From SIG607 sp045605385 (GTDB lineage: Bacteria; Bacillota; Clostridia; Oscillospirales; Acutalibacteraceae), in assembly GCA_045605385.1 (NCBI GenBank), contig JAZUPW010000012.1:1-64000 (forward strand): a stretch of 64,000 nt of DNA. Reading direction: 5' to 3'. A model generated the notes under the pieces. It saw nothing but the letters and a program-made list of their open reading frames with translations, made no database searches and was not told the origin of the DNA. Shown in pieces: positions 1 through 9,172 of this stretch; the first letter of the stretch is position 1; every line of letters begins with the position of its first letter. Made by a program: the position numbers and the translations under genes.

Positions 1-1079
1 GTATGTACATAGAATGTGGTACCGGTGCCATATATAAGCATATTGAATGGGCAGCAAATGAACGTGGATATGCTACAATGCATTATCCGTCATCTCTTAC
101 CTGTTCAACAGTAGGCGGATTTCTCGCTCACAGAGGTATTGGCGTATCTTCCACAAAATATGGCAAAATAGATGATATGGTGCTTCAGATGGAAGTTGTT
201 CTTCCTAACGGTGATATAATTAACACCGCTTCTGCACCTAAACACGCTGCAGGACCTGATTTAAACCAGATATTTATTGGCTCCGAAGGTACGCTCGGCG
301 TTATTACCAAGGCTCAGATAAGAATTTTTGATCAACCCGAAGAAAGACGCTTCCGCGGATTCCTTTTTCAGGATATGCACGGCGCATTTATGGCTTCGCG
401 TGAACTTTTACAGAAATTCAAACCATCTGTTATGCGACTTTATGACGAAGCCGAAACCGCTTCGCTTATTAAGAAAATCGTTGGTGTTGAACGCAAAGGC
501 GCCTTTATGAATATTGCTTATGAAGGCTGCAAAGAAATGGTTGAAGTTGAAGAAAAAATTCTTCTTGATACCTTTAAAAAGTACGGTGCTGAAGATTTAG
601 GAAGTGAATACGGCGAAAAATGGTGGAAGGAAAAGATTACATTCTTCTATCCCGGTCACATGATGGATATTCCGCAGATGTTCGGTACTATGGATACCAT
701 TGCTCCTTACGGTAAAATTGAAGAAATTTACTGGGCTATGAAAGAAGCAATTGAAACTAACTTCCCGCAGGCTAAATTTATTGCTCACTTCTCGCACTGG
801 TATGAATGGGGCGCAATGATTTACGACCGCTTTATTATAGAAGGCAAAGACGTTCCCGAAGATCCCGTTGAAGCGTTGCGTTTGCATCAGGCTGTATGGA
901 CTTGCGGTGTAAGAACTGCGCTCGCTCACGGCGGTGTTGTTAACGATCACCACGGTGTTGGTATAAAACTCGGACGTCTTATGAAAGAACAGTACGGCCC
1001 TGCAATGCAGGTATTTGAAGGCATTAAAAAGACACTTGACCCCAATGGTATTATGAATCCGTTTAAGTTGGGACTTTAA
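1..1079 (+). CDS. FAD-binding oxidase, LctD/GlcD type (5' partial)
   Basis: C-terminal three quarters of a VAO/GlcD-type FAD oxidase; the reading frame enters from the left edge (first full codon at base 3), so the true start is outside the window. The FAD-binding segment is visible as STVGGFLAHRGIGVSSTKYG near the top of the readable part. The end, NGIMNPFKLGL, is the usual FAD-oxidase C-terminal DPxGxxNPxK-like motif. Family members oxidise 2-hydroxy acids such as lactate or glycolate, often passing electrons to an Etf. An Fe-S protein gene follows 18 bases downstream, and a fused EtfBA is encoded about 8 kb further in the same orientation, so the enzyme probably works as an Etf-coupled dehydrogenase. 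The substrate is unknown; the sugar-locus context suggests a sugar-derived hydroxy acid. Confidence 0.85.
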   Translation, partial: MYIECGTGAIYKHIEWAANERGYATMHYPSSLTCSTVGGFLAHRGIGVSSTKYGKIDDMVLQMEVVLPNGDIINTASAPKHAAGPDLNQIFIGSEGTLGVITKAQIRIFDQPEERRFRGFLFQDMHGAFMASRELLQKFKPSVMRLYDEAETASLIKKIVGVERKGAFMNIAYEGCKEMVEVEEKILLDTFKKYGAEDLGSEYGEKWWKEKITFFYPGHMMDIPQMFGTMDTIAPYGKIEEIYWAMKEAIETNFPQAKFIAHFSHWYEWGAMIYDRFIIEGKDVPEDPVEALRLHQAVWTCGVRTALAHGGVVNDHHGVGIKLGRLMKEQYGPAMQVFEGIKKTLDPNGIMNPFKLGL

Positions 1080-1097
1080 TAGGGAGGAAAAAGAACT

Positions 1098-2183
1098 ATG
1101 ATTATGTCGGAAAAAAGCAAACAACATGTTGATTCCTGCCGTTTCTGCTGGATGTGCCATCACATTTGTCCTATTGGAAATGCTACGGGTCAGGAAAGAA
1201 ATACAGCCCGTGCCCGTGCACTTGGTATCTCGCTTGTAAACCGCGAGGCAATTGATTTAAGTGAAATAATGGATAACATTTACGAATGTTGTACTTGCGG
1301 CGCTTGTGTACACGATTGTGTTACAGGTTGGGATCCCGTTATGTTTACAAAAGAAACAAGACTTAATGCGGCTTTGGAAGGCAAACTACCAAACTATATT
1401 ATGGAATTGGTTGAAAACTGTCTTAACAGCGGCAACGCTTACGGTAAAACCGAAATCTGCGAATGTTTAAATAGCGGTATAAAGGCTCATACCGAAAAGA
1501 AAGATACACTTCTTTTCTTGGGCGTAGATGCAAAGTATATGGCGTGTGAACAGGCTTTAAAGGCAATTAAGGTGCTTGAAAAAGCAAATGCCGAATTTAC
1601 CGTTTTAGAAGACGAAGCACCAAGCGGTGTTCAGCTTGATTTCCTTATTGGCGCGGCAGAAGAAACAAAACAGCAAATGCTTACTTGTGCAAAACAGTTA
1701 AATGATTTCAAAACCGTTGTTGTTTACGATCCTAACGACGCAAAAGCCATTAAGCAACTTTATAAAGAATACGGCGTTGAAATAAGCGCTAACGTTGTTA
1801 CATATACAAGTTTTGTAAATTCGCTTATTAAGGAAGGCAAACTTGAAGTTGCTCAAACACAAAAAGACGTTGTTTTTCAGGATCCTTATCAACTTTCCCG
1901 CGATTTGGAAGAAACCGAAGAAGCAAGAGAAATTATTATGTCTTGCGCAGTTCTTGGCGAAATGCTGTTAAACCGTGCCGAAACCGTTTGGGCAGGTAAT
2001 ATTTTAATGGCACAGTATATGCCCGAAATTGTAAAACTTGTAGCGCAACGCAGAATTTTCAATGCAACAAGCATTGGCGCAAAAACAATTGTTACTGCTT
2101 GTGTGGGCGAATACGTATCACTTAAAGCAGTAGCTAAAGACGTTGAAATTCTTTCTATTGAGGATTTAATTTTAGGTGAATAA
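1098..2183 (+). CDS. Fe-S oxidoreductase, GlpC/CCG-related, degenerate CCG motifs
   Basis: A 361-residue protein with two classical 4Fe-4S ferredoxin motifs near the N-terminus: CRFCWMCHHICP and CCTCGACVHDC, both with CxxCxxCxxxC spacing. The rest resembles the GlpC/LutA/HdrB-type region, but the cysteine-rich CCG sites are not intact. Where family members have DPCxLxR this one reads DPYQLSR, and the expected CCG after the first half reads APSG. Electron transfer through the ferredoxin part is therefore well supported, while the second cluster is doubtful. The start is placed at the ATG behind GGGAGG. It is tightly spaced with the FAD oxidase upstream and with the GH30 gene downstream. Confidence 0.8.
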   Translation: MIMSEKSKQHVDSCRFCWMCHHICPIGNATGQERNTARARALGISLVNREAIDLSEIMDNIYECCTCGACVHDCVTGWDPVMFTKETRLNAALEGKLPNYIMELVENCLNSGNAYGKTEICECLNSGIKAHTEKKDTLLFLGVDAKYMACEQALKAIKVLEKANAEFTVLEDEAPSGVQLDFLIGAAEETKQQMLTCAKQLNDFKTVVVYDPNDAKAIKQLYKEYGVEISANVVTYTSFVNSLIKEGKLEVAQTQKDVVFQDPYQLSRDLEETEEAREIIMSCAVLGEMLLNRAETVWAGNILMAQYMPEIVKLVAQRRIFNATSIGAKTIVTACVGEYVSLKAVAKDVEILSIEDLILGE

Positions 2184-2187
2184 AATT

Positions 2188-3564
2188 ATGAACGTAAAGG
2201 CTTTTGAATCTTTTCTTTATGAAGAAAATTATAGTGTTGAACGTGAACTTGAATTTGGCAATATGCCAGAGTCTACCGAATGGAAAATAGCCAATATTTA
2301 TACCGATGTAAAATATCAAGAAATTTTGGGCTTCGGTGCAGCCGTTACCGAATCTGCCGCCTATAATTATTCTCTTTTAAGCGATGATATGAAAAAGTCT
2401 TTTATTGAAAAGCATTTCAGCAAAAAGAAAGGATTAGGTTATAATTTTGGCAGAACTCATATAAATTCTTGCGATTTTTCTTTAGATATATATTCGTATA
2501 TAGAAGAGGGAGACAAAGAACTTAAAACCTTTAATATTGAACGCGATAAAAAATATATTATTCCTTTTTTAAAGGATATTATCAGCGCTTGTGAAGAAGA
2601 AATTGTTTTGTTTGCTTCTCCTTGGTCACCACCGGCATTTTTTAAAGAAAATGAAAGTGTAATAAAAGGCGGAAGGCTAAAAGAAGAATACAAACGAATT
2701 TGGGCAAAATATTTTGCAAAATACATAAAAGCCTATAAAGAATGTAATATAAATATTTCTGCCGTTACTATTCAAAACGAGCCTAACGCTTCACAAACCT
2801 GGGAAAGCTGTTATTATTCTGCTGAAGATGAACGCGATTTTATAAAAAATCACCTTATTCCCGTTTTCAATGAAGAAGGCTTAAACGATATTAAGATTAT
2901 TATATGGGACCACAACAAAGAACGCGTTTACGATAGGGCAAAGACCGTTTTAGCCGATCCCGTTACTAATGAACGCGTATGGGTAGTTGGTCACCACTGG
3001 TATTCAGGAGACCATTATAATGCTCTTTCTTTAGTAAAAGAAAGGTTGAACAAACTGAATATTTGTACGGAATTTTGTTCAAGTATGAAAACTACCGACG
3101 TCTTTTCATTGGCCGAAAAATATGCTATAAGTATGTGCGAAAACCTTAATAACTATATGATTGCTTCGTGCGATTGGAATATTTTATTAAGTGCATTAGG
3201 TGGCCCGTACCACAATCGTACTGCAGAAAGTGTAGCTGTTCACGGCAAAATTTACGAATCTAAAGACGGTGGATGCTATGCGCCTGTTCTTTATGATTCT
3301 GAAAAAAACGAGCTTGTATATACCCCCGTTTATCATTATATAGGCCATTTTTCAAGGTTTATTAAAAAGGGTGCAAAACGTCTTGGTGTTACTAAATATA
3401 ATGATGATTTGCATTTTTGTGCCTTTGAAAATCCAAACGGTGAAATAGTTGCCGTTGCTATTAATCCTACAAATGATGCAATGACCGTAAATTTAAGATT
3501 AGACGGAGTTTGTACCAAAACCATGCTAAAGGCTCATTCTATTGCAACTTATATTTTTAATTAA
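2188..3564 (+). CDS. Glycoside hydrolase family 30 (glucosylceramidase-like), intracellular
   Basis: A 458-residue GH30 TIM-barrel glycosidase with a C-terminal beta domain. FGAAVTESAAYNYS near residue 50 is the typical GH30 opening. TIQNEPNASQTWES carries the acid/base Glu in its NEP motif, and ICTEFCSSM the likely nucleophile Glu. There is no signal peptide, so it should act on imported oligosaccharides or glycosides. A GTG at 2176 is also possible, but the AGGTGA ahead of the ATG at 2188 has the better spacing (9 bases). The gene starts 4 bases after the Fe-S gene stop, so the two are co-transcribed. GH30 covers beta-glucosidase, beta-xylosidase and fucosidase activities; the exact one cannot be read here. 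Confidence 0.85.
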   Translation: MNVKAFESFLYEENYSVERELEFGNMPESTEWKIANIYTDVKYQEILGFGAAVTESAAYNYSLLSDDMKKSFIEKHFSKKKGLGYNFGRTHINSCDFSLDIYSYIEEGDKELKTFNIERDKKYIIPFLKDIISACEEEIVLFASPWSPPAFFKENESVIKGGRLKEEYKRIWAKYFAKYIKAYKECNINISAVTIQNEPNASQTWESCYYSAEDERDFIKNHLIPVFNEEGLNDIKIIIWDHNKERVYDRAKTVLADPVTNERVWVVGHHWYSGDHYNALSLVKERLNKLNICTEFCSSMKTTDVFSLAEKYAISMCENLNNYMIASCDWNILLSALGGPYHNRTAESVAVHGKIYESKDGGCYAPVLYDSEKNELVYTPVYHYIGHFSRFIKKGAKRLGVTKYNDDLHFCAFENPNGEIVAVAINPTNDAMTVNLRLDGVCTKTMLKAHSIATYIFN

Positions 3565-3576
3565 GAGGTGTTTTTC

Positions 3577-4416
3577 TTGTTAGTATCTTTAAAACAAATT
3601 ATCGGTATGGCTGAAGAAGGCGGATACTGTGTCCCTGCATTTAATGTTTATAACATTGAAACCGTTATGGGTGTTATCAAGGCTGCTGAAGAGGCTAAAG
3701 CTCCCGTTATTATTCAGATTTATCCACGTCTTGTAAACGAAGAGGTTGGTTACTATTTAGCTCCCGTTATTTTGGCAGCTGCCAAAAAAGCTACTGTTCC
3801 TGTTTGCTTCCATCTTGACCACGGTCCTTCAGAGCTTGAGGCACAAAAGATTCTTTATTGGGGCGCGACAGGTATTATGTATGACGGTTCTGTTCATCCT
3901 TATGAAGAGAATGTTGCCAATACAAAACACATTGTTGATATTTGTAATGCTATTGACGTTGGTGTTGAGGGTGAGCTCGGTCATGTTGGCAGCGTTAATG
4001 ACGACGCTATGGAAGAGTATACCGACCCCGCAGAGGCTGCTGATTTCGTTAAGAAAACAGGCGTATGCTGCCTTGCTGTTCTTATCGGTAATGCTCACGG
4101 TCACTATAAGAAGACTCCTAAACTTGACATTGATAGAGTAAAGGCTATCAGAGAAGCAACAGGTGGTTTGCCGCTCGTGCTCCATGGCGGTTCAGGTATT
4201 CCTGATGATCAAGTTAAGGCTGCAATTAAAGCAGGTATCCGTAAAATGAATATCGGTACTGACGTTTGCTGTGCATTTGCAGAGGGTACACTTGAAACCC
4301 TTAACGATCCTAACAGAAGTCTTGCTATTGACCTGTTTATGAAGAAGCCTATTGAAACTGTTAAAAAATTAGCACTTGAAAAGATTCGCCTTGTCGGCGC
4401 AGACGGAAAGGCATAA
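3577..4416 (+). CDS. Class II (zinc) ketose-bisphosphate aldolase, IolJ/FbaA type
   Basis: A 279-residue class II aldolase. Zinc-ligand and active-site motifs are present: CFHLDHG, GVEGELGHVG, VLHGGSGIPD and KMNIGTDV. It cleaves a ketose (bis)phosphate to DHAP plus an aldehyde. The start is assigned to TTG at 3577, six bases after AGAGGTG, giving the usual N-terminus MLVSLKQIIGMAEE; an in-frame GTG at 3568 lies inside the ribosome site. The next two genes encode a PfkB kinase and an IolB-like isomerase, and this trio equals the last three steps of inositol breakdown (IolB, IolC, IolJ). The other iol genes are absent from the window, so the real substrate may be a different deoxy-sugar or sugar acid. 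Confidence 0.88.
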   Translation: MLVSLKQIIGMAEEGGYCVPAFNVYNIETVMGVIKAAEEAKAPVIIQIYPRLVNEEVGYYLAPVILAAAKKATVPVCFHLDHGPSELEAQKILYWGATGIMYDGSVHPYEENVANTKHIVDICNAIDVGVEGELGHVGSVNDDAMEEYTDPAEAADFVKKTGVCCLAVLIGNAHGHYKKTPKLDIDRVKAIREATGGLPLVLHGGSGIPDDQVKAAIKAGIRKMNIGTDVCCAFAEGTLETLNDPNRSLAIDLFMKKPIETVKKLALEKIRLVGADGKA

Positions 4417-4419
4417 GTT

Positions 4420-5331
4420 ATGGCTAAAATTGTAGGAATAGGCGCTTGTGTGTTTGATACTCTTTATAATATACCTTCGTATCCAAAAGAAGACACTAAA
4501 ATGCGTGCAACTGCAAGTAAAACTGCAGGCGGAGGCCCCGTTGCAACAGGGCTTGTTGCGGCAAGTAAATTGGGCGAAGATACTGCCTACATAGGTGTTT
4601 TATCCAATGATAACGGCGGTAAGTATTTGAAAGAAGACTTTGAAAAATACGGTGTTGATACTTCGCTTATTAACGTGCAAAGCGGTTTCAGAAGTTTTGC
4701 TTCGGTACTTTGGTTATGCGCCGATACCGCCACAAGAACCTGTGTTTTTGACAAGGGCGATTTACCGCCTCTTATGCTTAACGATAAACAGATACAAGCA
4801 ATTAAAAACGCGGCTTTGTTAATGGTAGACGGCAACGAAATGGAAGCGGCTGTAAGTGCGGCAAAAATAGCAAGGAATAACGGTACTAAAGTGCTTTATG
4901 ACTGCGGCGGACTTTATGAAGGCGTTGAAAATCTTTTGGCGCTTACCGATATTATGATTCCGTCTTGCGAGTTTGCTTTGGCGCACACAAAAACAAATAA
5001 CGTTGAAGATGCCGCTAAAGTTCTGTTTAAACAATATAATCCTGAAGTTGTTGTTATAACAATGGGAAGCAAGGGCGGAGTTCTGTTTGACGGCGAAAAC
5101 TTTACTTATTACCCTGTGTTTAAAGTAAAAGTGGCTGATTCTAACGGTTCGGGCGACGTTTTTCACGGCGCGTTTGCCGCTGCTTACGTTAAAGGCTTCA
5201 ACTATTTGAATAGTTGTTATTTTTCAAGCGCGGTTTCAGCAATTAAATGTATGAATATAGGTGCAAGAGAAAGTGTGCCGGATATGGGTACTGTTATTAA
5301 CTTTTTAAAGGAGAACGGTTATGAATTATAA
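4420..5331 (+). CDS. PfkB-family carbohydrate kinase
   Basis: A 303-residue ribokinase-fold kinase. The N-terminal substrate region has KTAGGGPVATGLVAASKLG, and the C-terminal catalytic signature is DSNGSGDVFHGAFAAA, where the Asp before VFHG is the catalytic base. It phosphorylates a sugar using ATP in the cytoplasm. The gene begins 3 bases after the aldolase stop and its last 11 bases overlap the IolB-like gene, so translation is coupled. By context it would make the phosphorylated substrate for the neighbouring aldolase, as IolC does for IolJ; fructose-1-phosphate or tagatose-6-phosphate kinase activity is an alternative. Confidence 0.85.
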   Translation: MAKIVGIGACVFDTLYNIPSYPKEDTKMRATASKTAGGGPVATGLVAASKLGEDTAYIGVLSNDNGGKYLKEDFEKYGVDTSLINVQSGFRSFASVLWLCADTATRTCVFDKGDLPPLMLNDKQIQAIKNAALLMVDGNEMEAAVSAAKIARNNGTKVLYDCGGLYEGVENLLALTDIMIPSCEFALAHTKTNNVEDAAKVLFKQYNPEVVVITMGSKGGVLFDGENFTYYPVFKVKVADSNGSGDVFHGAFAAAYVKGFNYLNSCYFSSAVSAIKCMNIGARESVPDMGTVINFLKENGYEL

Positions 5332-6115
5332 AAAAGCATATACAAAAGCAAACGGATTTACACCCGTTTGCAAGATAGGTGAATGTTCGTTAAAAAGGCT
5401 TGAATTTGGTATTATTGAACTTGATGCAGGACAAAAACTTGATTTTTATACCGATACAAAAGAAACTGCATTTATTATGCTTATAGGCCACTGTAACGTT
5501 GAAGTAAACGGTGAAAAATGGGAAAACGTTGGTAACCGTAACAGCGTTTTTGAAAACCGCAGGGCTGAAAGTTTTTATATGCCCAAAGAACAAAATCTTG
5601 TTATTGAGGCTATTGACCATATTAAAATTGCTGTTTGCGCAACACCCGTAGACGAAAAAGGTGAACCTCAGTTATTAAAAGAGGACCGTGTTGTATTAAA
5701 ACTTTTAGGCGAACAGCCTTATCAAAGAGAAACAAGTTTTATTATTGACGGCACCACAAATGCAAAAGTTCTTACAATAGGCGAAGCTTATTGTACCGAA
5801 GGTAACTGGGCAGGTTTTCCGCCTCACAAACACGATGAAGACAATATGCCTAAAGAATGTATTGCCGAAGAAATTTATTACTTCTTATTTGAACCAGAAC
5901 AGGGCTTTGCTGTGCAGTGCCTTTACACTTCTGACGGAACTGTAGATGAAGCATACAGAGTTAAAAACGATGAATTGGTTGAATTTCCGTTCGGTTATCA
6001 TACTACCGTTTCAACACCCGGTTATCAAACCTATTTCTTATGGTTAATGGCAGGGGATTATCAGGGCTTTAACAGAAGCAGTGACCCTGAACACGAATGG
6101 ATTGAAAAACGATAA
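5321..6115 (+). CDS. IolB-like 5-deoxy-glucuronate isomerase (bicupin)
   Basis: A 264-residue bicupin of the IolB/KduI group. Recognisable blocks are FPPHKHDEDNMP (metal-binding His), AEEIYYFLFEPEQGFAVQ, FPFGYHTTVSTPGYQTYFLW and DPEHEWI, which follow the IolB pattern along the whole length. IolB converts 5-deoxy-glucuronate to 5-dehydro-2-deoxy-gluconate, the substrate of an IolC-type kinase; such a kinase gene overlaps this one by 11 bases. AAAGGAG precedes the ATG. No IolA, IolD, IolE or IolG is present here, so either those lie elsewhere or this branch handles another aldose acid. Confidence 0.8.
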   Translation: MNYKKAYTKANGFTPVCKIGECSLKRLEFGIIELDAGQKLDFYTDTKETAFIMLIGHCNVEVNGEKWENVGNRNSVFENRRAESFYMPKEQNLVIEAIDHIKIAVCATPVDEKGEPQLLKEDRVVLKLLGEQPYQRETSFIIDGTTNAKVLTIGEAYCTEGNWAGFPPHKHDEDNMPKECIAEEIYYFLFEPEQGFAVQCLYTSDGTVDEAYRVKNDELVEFPFGYHTTVSTPGYQTYFLWLMAGDYQGFNRSSDPEHEWIEKR

Positions 6116-6154
6116 GTTTTGTTATATAATAGAGGTATGCTTATGCATATCTCT
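6102..6154 (+). promoter_or_regulatory. Internal sigma-A promoter with downstream operator dyad
   Basis: TTGAAA (6102-6107), a 17-base spacer and TATAAT (6125-6130) form a good vegetative promoter that starts inside the end of the IolB-like gene. Directly after the -10 box lies a 24-base dyad, AGAGGTATGC-TTAT-GCATATCTCT (6131-6154, one mismatch), over the expected transcription start. This is a typical place for a repressor. It should give the epimerase/DUF4867/FGGY/EtfBA part of the locus independent control. Confidence 0.65.
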
Positions 6155-6178
6155 ATTAATTTAAAAGGGGAAAGAAAA

Positions 6179-7030
6179 ATGATTACTATAAAAAACGAGT
6201 TTTTAACAGCTAAGATTAACGAATTGGGCGCAGAACTTGTAAGCCTTAAAAACGGTGAAAACGAATATATATGGGAAGGCAAAAAAGAGGTATGGCCTAA
6301 TTCTTGCCCCATTATGTTCCCTATTTGCGGCGGTCTTAAAGATGATAAGTATACATTTGAAGGCAAGGAATATACTTTGGAAAAACACGGATATATTCGT
6401 TTTACCACCTTTGACGTAGAAGTAAAAAGCGAAGACAGTGTTACTTTTCTGCACAAAGCAAATGCCGAAACTAAGGTTAAGTTCCCGTTTGAATATGAAC
6501 TAAGGGTTACTTTTGCCTTAGAAGGAAAATCTTTAAAGGTTTCGTATAACGTTAAAAATACCGATACTAAAACAATGTATTTTAACATTGGTTCTCACGA
6601 AGGTTATTCTACACCCGAAGGTATTGAAGATTACGACGTTTTATTCCCGCAAAACGAAACACTTGATGCTTACGTGCTTTACGGAAATTTACTTTCTAAT
6701 CAAAAACTTCCAGTTATTAAAGACAGCGATAGAATTGCCCTTTACGATAAATACTTTACTGTTGATGCGCTTGTGTTTAAGGATTTAAAATCGCGCAGCG
6801 CAACACTTCGCAACCGTAAAACAGGAAAAGCAGTAAAGGTAGATTTTCCAAACAGCGAATACTTTGTTTTATGGCATAAACAGTATGCTCCTTATATATG
6901 CTTAGAACCTTGGAACGGTATTCAGGATATTGTTGGTTCAAGTTATGACATTACCGAAAAAGAGGGAATTAAATCGCTTGAAAGCGGTAAAGAATACAAT
7001 AATACTCATTTAATAACAATTGTAGAATAA
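6179..7030 (+). CDS. Aldose 1-epimerase (galactose mutarotase) family protein
   Basis: A 283-residue beta-sandwich mutarotase-like protein. The N-terminus MITIKNEFLTAKINELGAEL, the block WPNSCPIMFPICGGLKDDKY, FNIGSHEGY and the late LEPWNG are characteristic of the LacX/YihR-type epimerase group. It would interconvert sugar anomers before phosphorylation. The start is set at ATG 6179 behind AAGGGGAAAG; an upstream in-frame TTG would run through the operator dyad and is unlikely. It is the first gene behind the internal promoter at 6102-6130. Confidence 0.8.
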   Translation: MITIKNEFLTAKINELGAELVSLKNGENEYIWEGKKEVWPNSCPIMFPICGGLKDDKYTFEGKEYTLEKHGYIRFTTFDVEVKSEDSVTFLHKANAETKVKFPFEYELRVTFALEGKSLKVSYNVKNTDTKTMYFNIGSHEGYSTPEGIEDYDVLFPQNETLDAYVLYGNLLSNQKLPVIKDSDRIALYDKYFTVDALVFKDLKSRSATLRNRKTGKAVKVDFPNSEYFVLWHKQYAPYICLEPWNGIQDIVGSSYDITEKEGIKSLESGKEYNNTHLITIVE

Positions 7031-7041
7031 GGGTGAATATA

Positions 7042-7689
7042 ATGCTTGAAAAATTAAGAGAACTAAATAAAGATATACCTTTTTTCGGTGTGGATTCTGA
7101 AGAATTTAAGCCTTTTGGAAGAGTTATTAAGAATATTGATGCTGCCGAAATTATTGCTGTTGGCGAAAAAATAGAAAAACCCGAAGGCTCGGCTTATCGC
7201 CCTTCGCTTGATGAATTTGAAGCATTAGAAATTGCAAAAATAATTAAAAGAGAATGTTTTGGTACACTGCCTACACAAATAGGTTACTGTTGGGGACACA
7301 ACACCATGATGAACGCTACCGAATGGCACACTTCAAGCGAAGTTAATATTGCTGTAAGCGATGTTGTGCTTATTTTAGGCCATTTGTGGGATGTTCAAGA
7401 CGGAAGAATAGACTCTTCAAAATTTAAAGCATTTTATCTTCCAAAGGGTACGGTTGCCGAAGTTTATGCAACAAGCCTTCATTACTGCCCCTGTGAAGTT
7501 AGTGCGGACGGTTTTGGCTGTGTTGTTTGTTTACCGAAAGATACCAACACAGAACTTTTGGAAAAGTGTGAAGATAAACTTTTGCGCAATAAAAACAAAT
7601 GGCTAATTGCCCACGTAGACAATAAAGAACTAATAGAAAAAGGTGCTTTTGCAGGTCTTACAGGCATTAACTACAAAATAAATTATTAG
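7042..7689 (+). CDS. DUF4867 family protein, probable cupin
   Basis: A 215-residue protein that I recognise as the uncharacterised Firmicutes family DUF4867. The centre carries GYCWGHNTMMNATEWHTSSE followed by HLWDVQDG and LHYCPCEV. The spacing of His and Glu residues suggests a metal-binding cupin barrel, which is an inference. The start is the ATG at 7042 behind AAGGGTGA; a GTG at 7033 lies within the ribosome site. It sits between the epimerase and FGGY kinase genes with gaps of 11 and 9 bases, so a role as isomerase or epimerase for the kinase substrate is plausible but unproven. Confidence 0.75.
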   Translation: MLEKLRELNKDIPFFGVDSEEFKPFGRVIKNIDAAEIIAVGEKIEKPEGSAYRPSLDEFEALEIAKIIKRECFGTLPTQIGYCWGHNTMMNATEWHTSSEVNIAVSDVVLILGHLWDVQDGRIDSSKFKAFYLPKGTVAEVYATSLHYCPCEVSADGFGCVVCLPKDTNTELLEKCEDKLLRNKNKWLIAHVDNKELIEKGAFAGLTGINYKINY

Positions 7690-7698
7690 GAGAAATAA

Positions 7699-9168
7699 AT
7701 GAAATATCTTTTAGGTATTGATTTCGGCGGCGGCGCATCTAAAGCAACGCTTATAGATGTAAACGGTAATATTGTTGCTGAAAATACAGTTGAATATCCA
7801 ACGCTTTATCCCGAAAAAAATGCTTGTGAACAATCAAGCAGTGATTGGATTAACGCGCTATGCCTTAACACAAACACGCTTATAAGCAAATCGGGCATAG
7901 ACAGTACAAATATTCTTGCCGTTGCAGTTGATTCTGCTACACACACTTCACTTGTTTGCGATAAAAATTTCGTTCCTTTGTGTAATGCTATGCACTGGAC
8001 CGATACACGAAGCCGCAAACAAGCCGATTTACTGAAAGAAAAATACGGTAAGGAAATTTTTGAAAAAACATATCACAAACCCGATACTATATGGACATTA
8101 CCGCAACTTGTTTGGTTAAAGGAAAACAAAAAGGATATTTTTGAAAAAATAGGTTACATATTTTTTGAAAAAGATTACATTCGTTATTTTTTAACTGGCG
8201 TATACTGTACCGATTACATAGAAGCGCAGGGAAGTATGCTCTTTAACTGTAACTCTTTGAGTTGGGATGCCGAACTGTGTGATTTAGCAGGAATAAGTGT
8301 TAGTATGTTACCACCCATTGTTAAGCCAACCGATAACGCAGGCTGTGTTACAAAAAGCGCGGCAGAAGTTACGGGATTAAAAGAGGGAACGCCTGTTATT
8401 TGCGGAACTACCGATACCGTTATGGAAGTTTTTGCAAGCGGCGCTACCAAAAAGGGTGACATTACGGTTAAACTTGCAACCGCAGGAAGAATTTGCGTTA
8501 TAACCGAAAAAGCCGAACCTAATGCGCATCTTGTAAATTATTCACACATTAAAGAAGGTCTTTGGTACCCTGGTACTGCCACAAAGGCGGCTGCTGCATC
8601 GCTTCGTTGGTACCGCGATACTTTTGGCGAGAATTATGCATCCCTTACCGAAAAAGCAAAAGACGTACCGCTTGGTTGTGAAGGTCTTATGTTCCATCCG
8701 TACCTTAATGGTGAATTAACCCCTTATGCCGACCCAACCCTTTGCGGAAGTTTTACAGGTATCAGGGCAACTCATACAAAGGCTCATTTTACAAGAGCCG
8801 TTTTGGAAGGCGTTGCTTTTTCGCTTTTAGACAGCAAATTGTATTTAGACAGTTTGGGAATTAGTTATAACAGTACCGCCACTCTTATTGGCGGCGGTGC
8901 AAAAGGCGATCTGTGGCGACAAATAACAAGTGACGTGTTAGGCATTTCTTTAAATACTACGGTTAGCAGCGATTCTTCACTTGGCTCTGCTATGCTTGCA
9001 GGAATTGCTATAGGTGTGTTTAAAGATGAAGAAGATGCCGTAAATAAATGTATTAAAGTTAACAACGTTACTGTTCCTGATAATGAGAATACAAAAAAAT
9101 ACCGTGAACTTTTTGAAGATTACAAAAAAATTCACGATGCTCTTGCGCCTGTTTACAATAAAAGGTGA
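7699..9168 (+). CDS. FGGY-family carbohydrate kinase (xylulokinase-like)
   Basis: A 489-residue sugar kinase of the FGGY fold. The N-terminal phosphate-1 motif is LGIDFGGGASKATLID. The substrate region has HWTDTRSRKQADLL and YIEAQGSMLFNCNSLSWD. The C-terminal ATP domain has ATLIGGGAKGDLWRQITSDV. It phosphorylates a ketose or polyol with ATP. AGGAGA precedes the ATG by 6 bases. It is co-transcribed with the DUF4867 gene upstream and the EtfBA gene 4 bases downstream. The closest named group appears to be xylulokinase, but specificity within FGGY cannot be fixed by eye. Confidence 0.85.
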   Translation: MKYLLGIDFGGGASKATLIDVNGNIVAENTVEYPTLYPEKNACEQSSSDWINALCLNTNTLISKSGIDSTNILAVAVDSATHTSLVCDKNFVPLCNAMHWTDTRSRKQADLLKEKYGKEIFEKTYHKPDTIWTLPQLVWLKENKKDIFEKIGYIFFEKDYIRYFLTGVYCTDYIEAQGSMLFNCNSLSWDAELCDLAGISVSMLPPIVKPTDNAGCVTKSAAEVTGLKEGTPVICGTTDTVMEVFASGATKKGDITVKLATAGRICVITEKAEPNAHLVNYSHIKEGLWYPGTATKAAAASLRWYRDTFGENYASLTEKAKDVPLGCEGLMFHPYLNGELTPYADPTLCGSFTGIRATHTKAHFTRAVLEGVAFSLLDSKLYLDSLGISYNSTATLIGGGAKGDLWRQITSDVLGISLNTTVSSDSSLGSAMLAGIAIGVFKDEEDAVNKCIKVNNVTVPDNENTKKYRELFEDYKKIHDALAPVYNKR

Positions 9169-9172
9169 GTAA

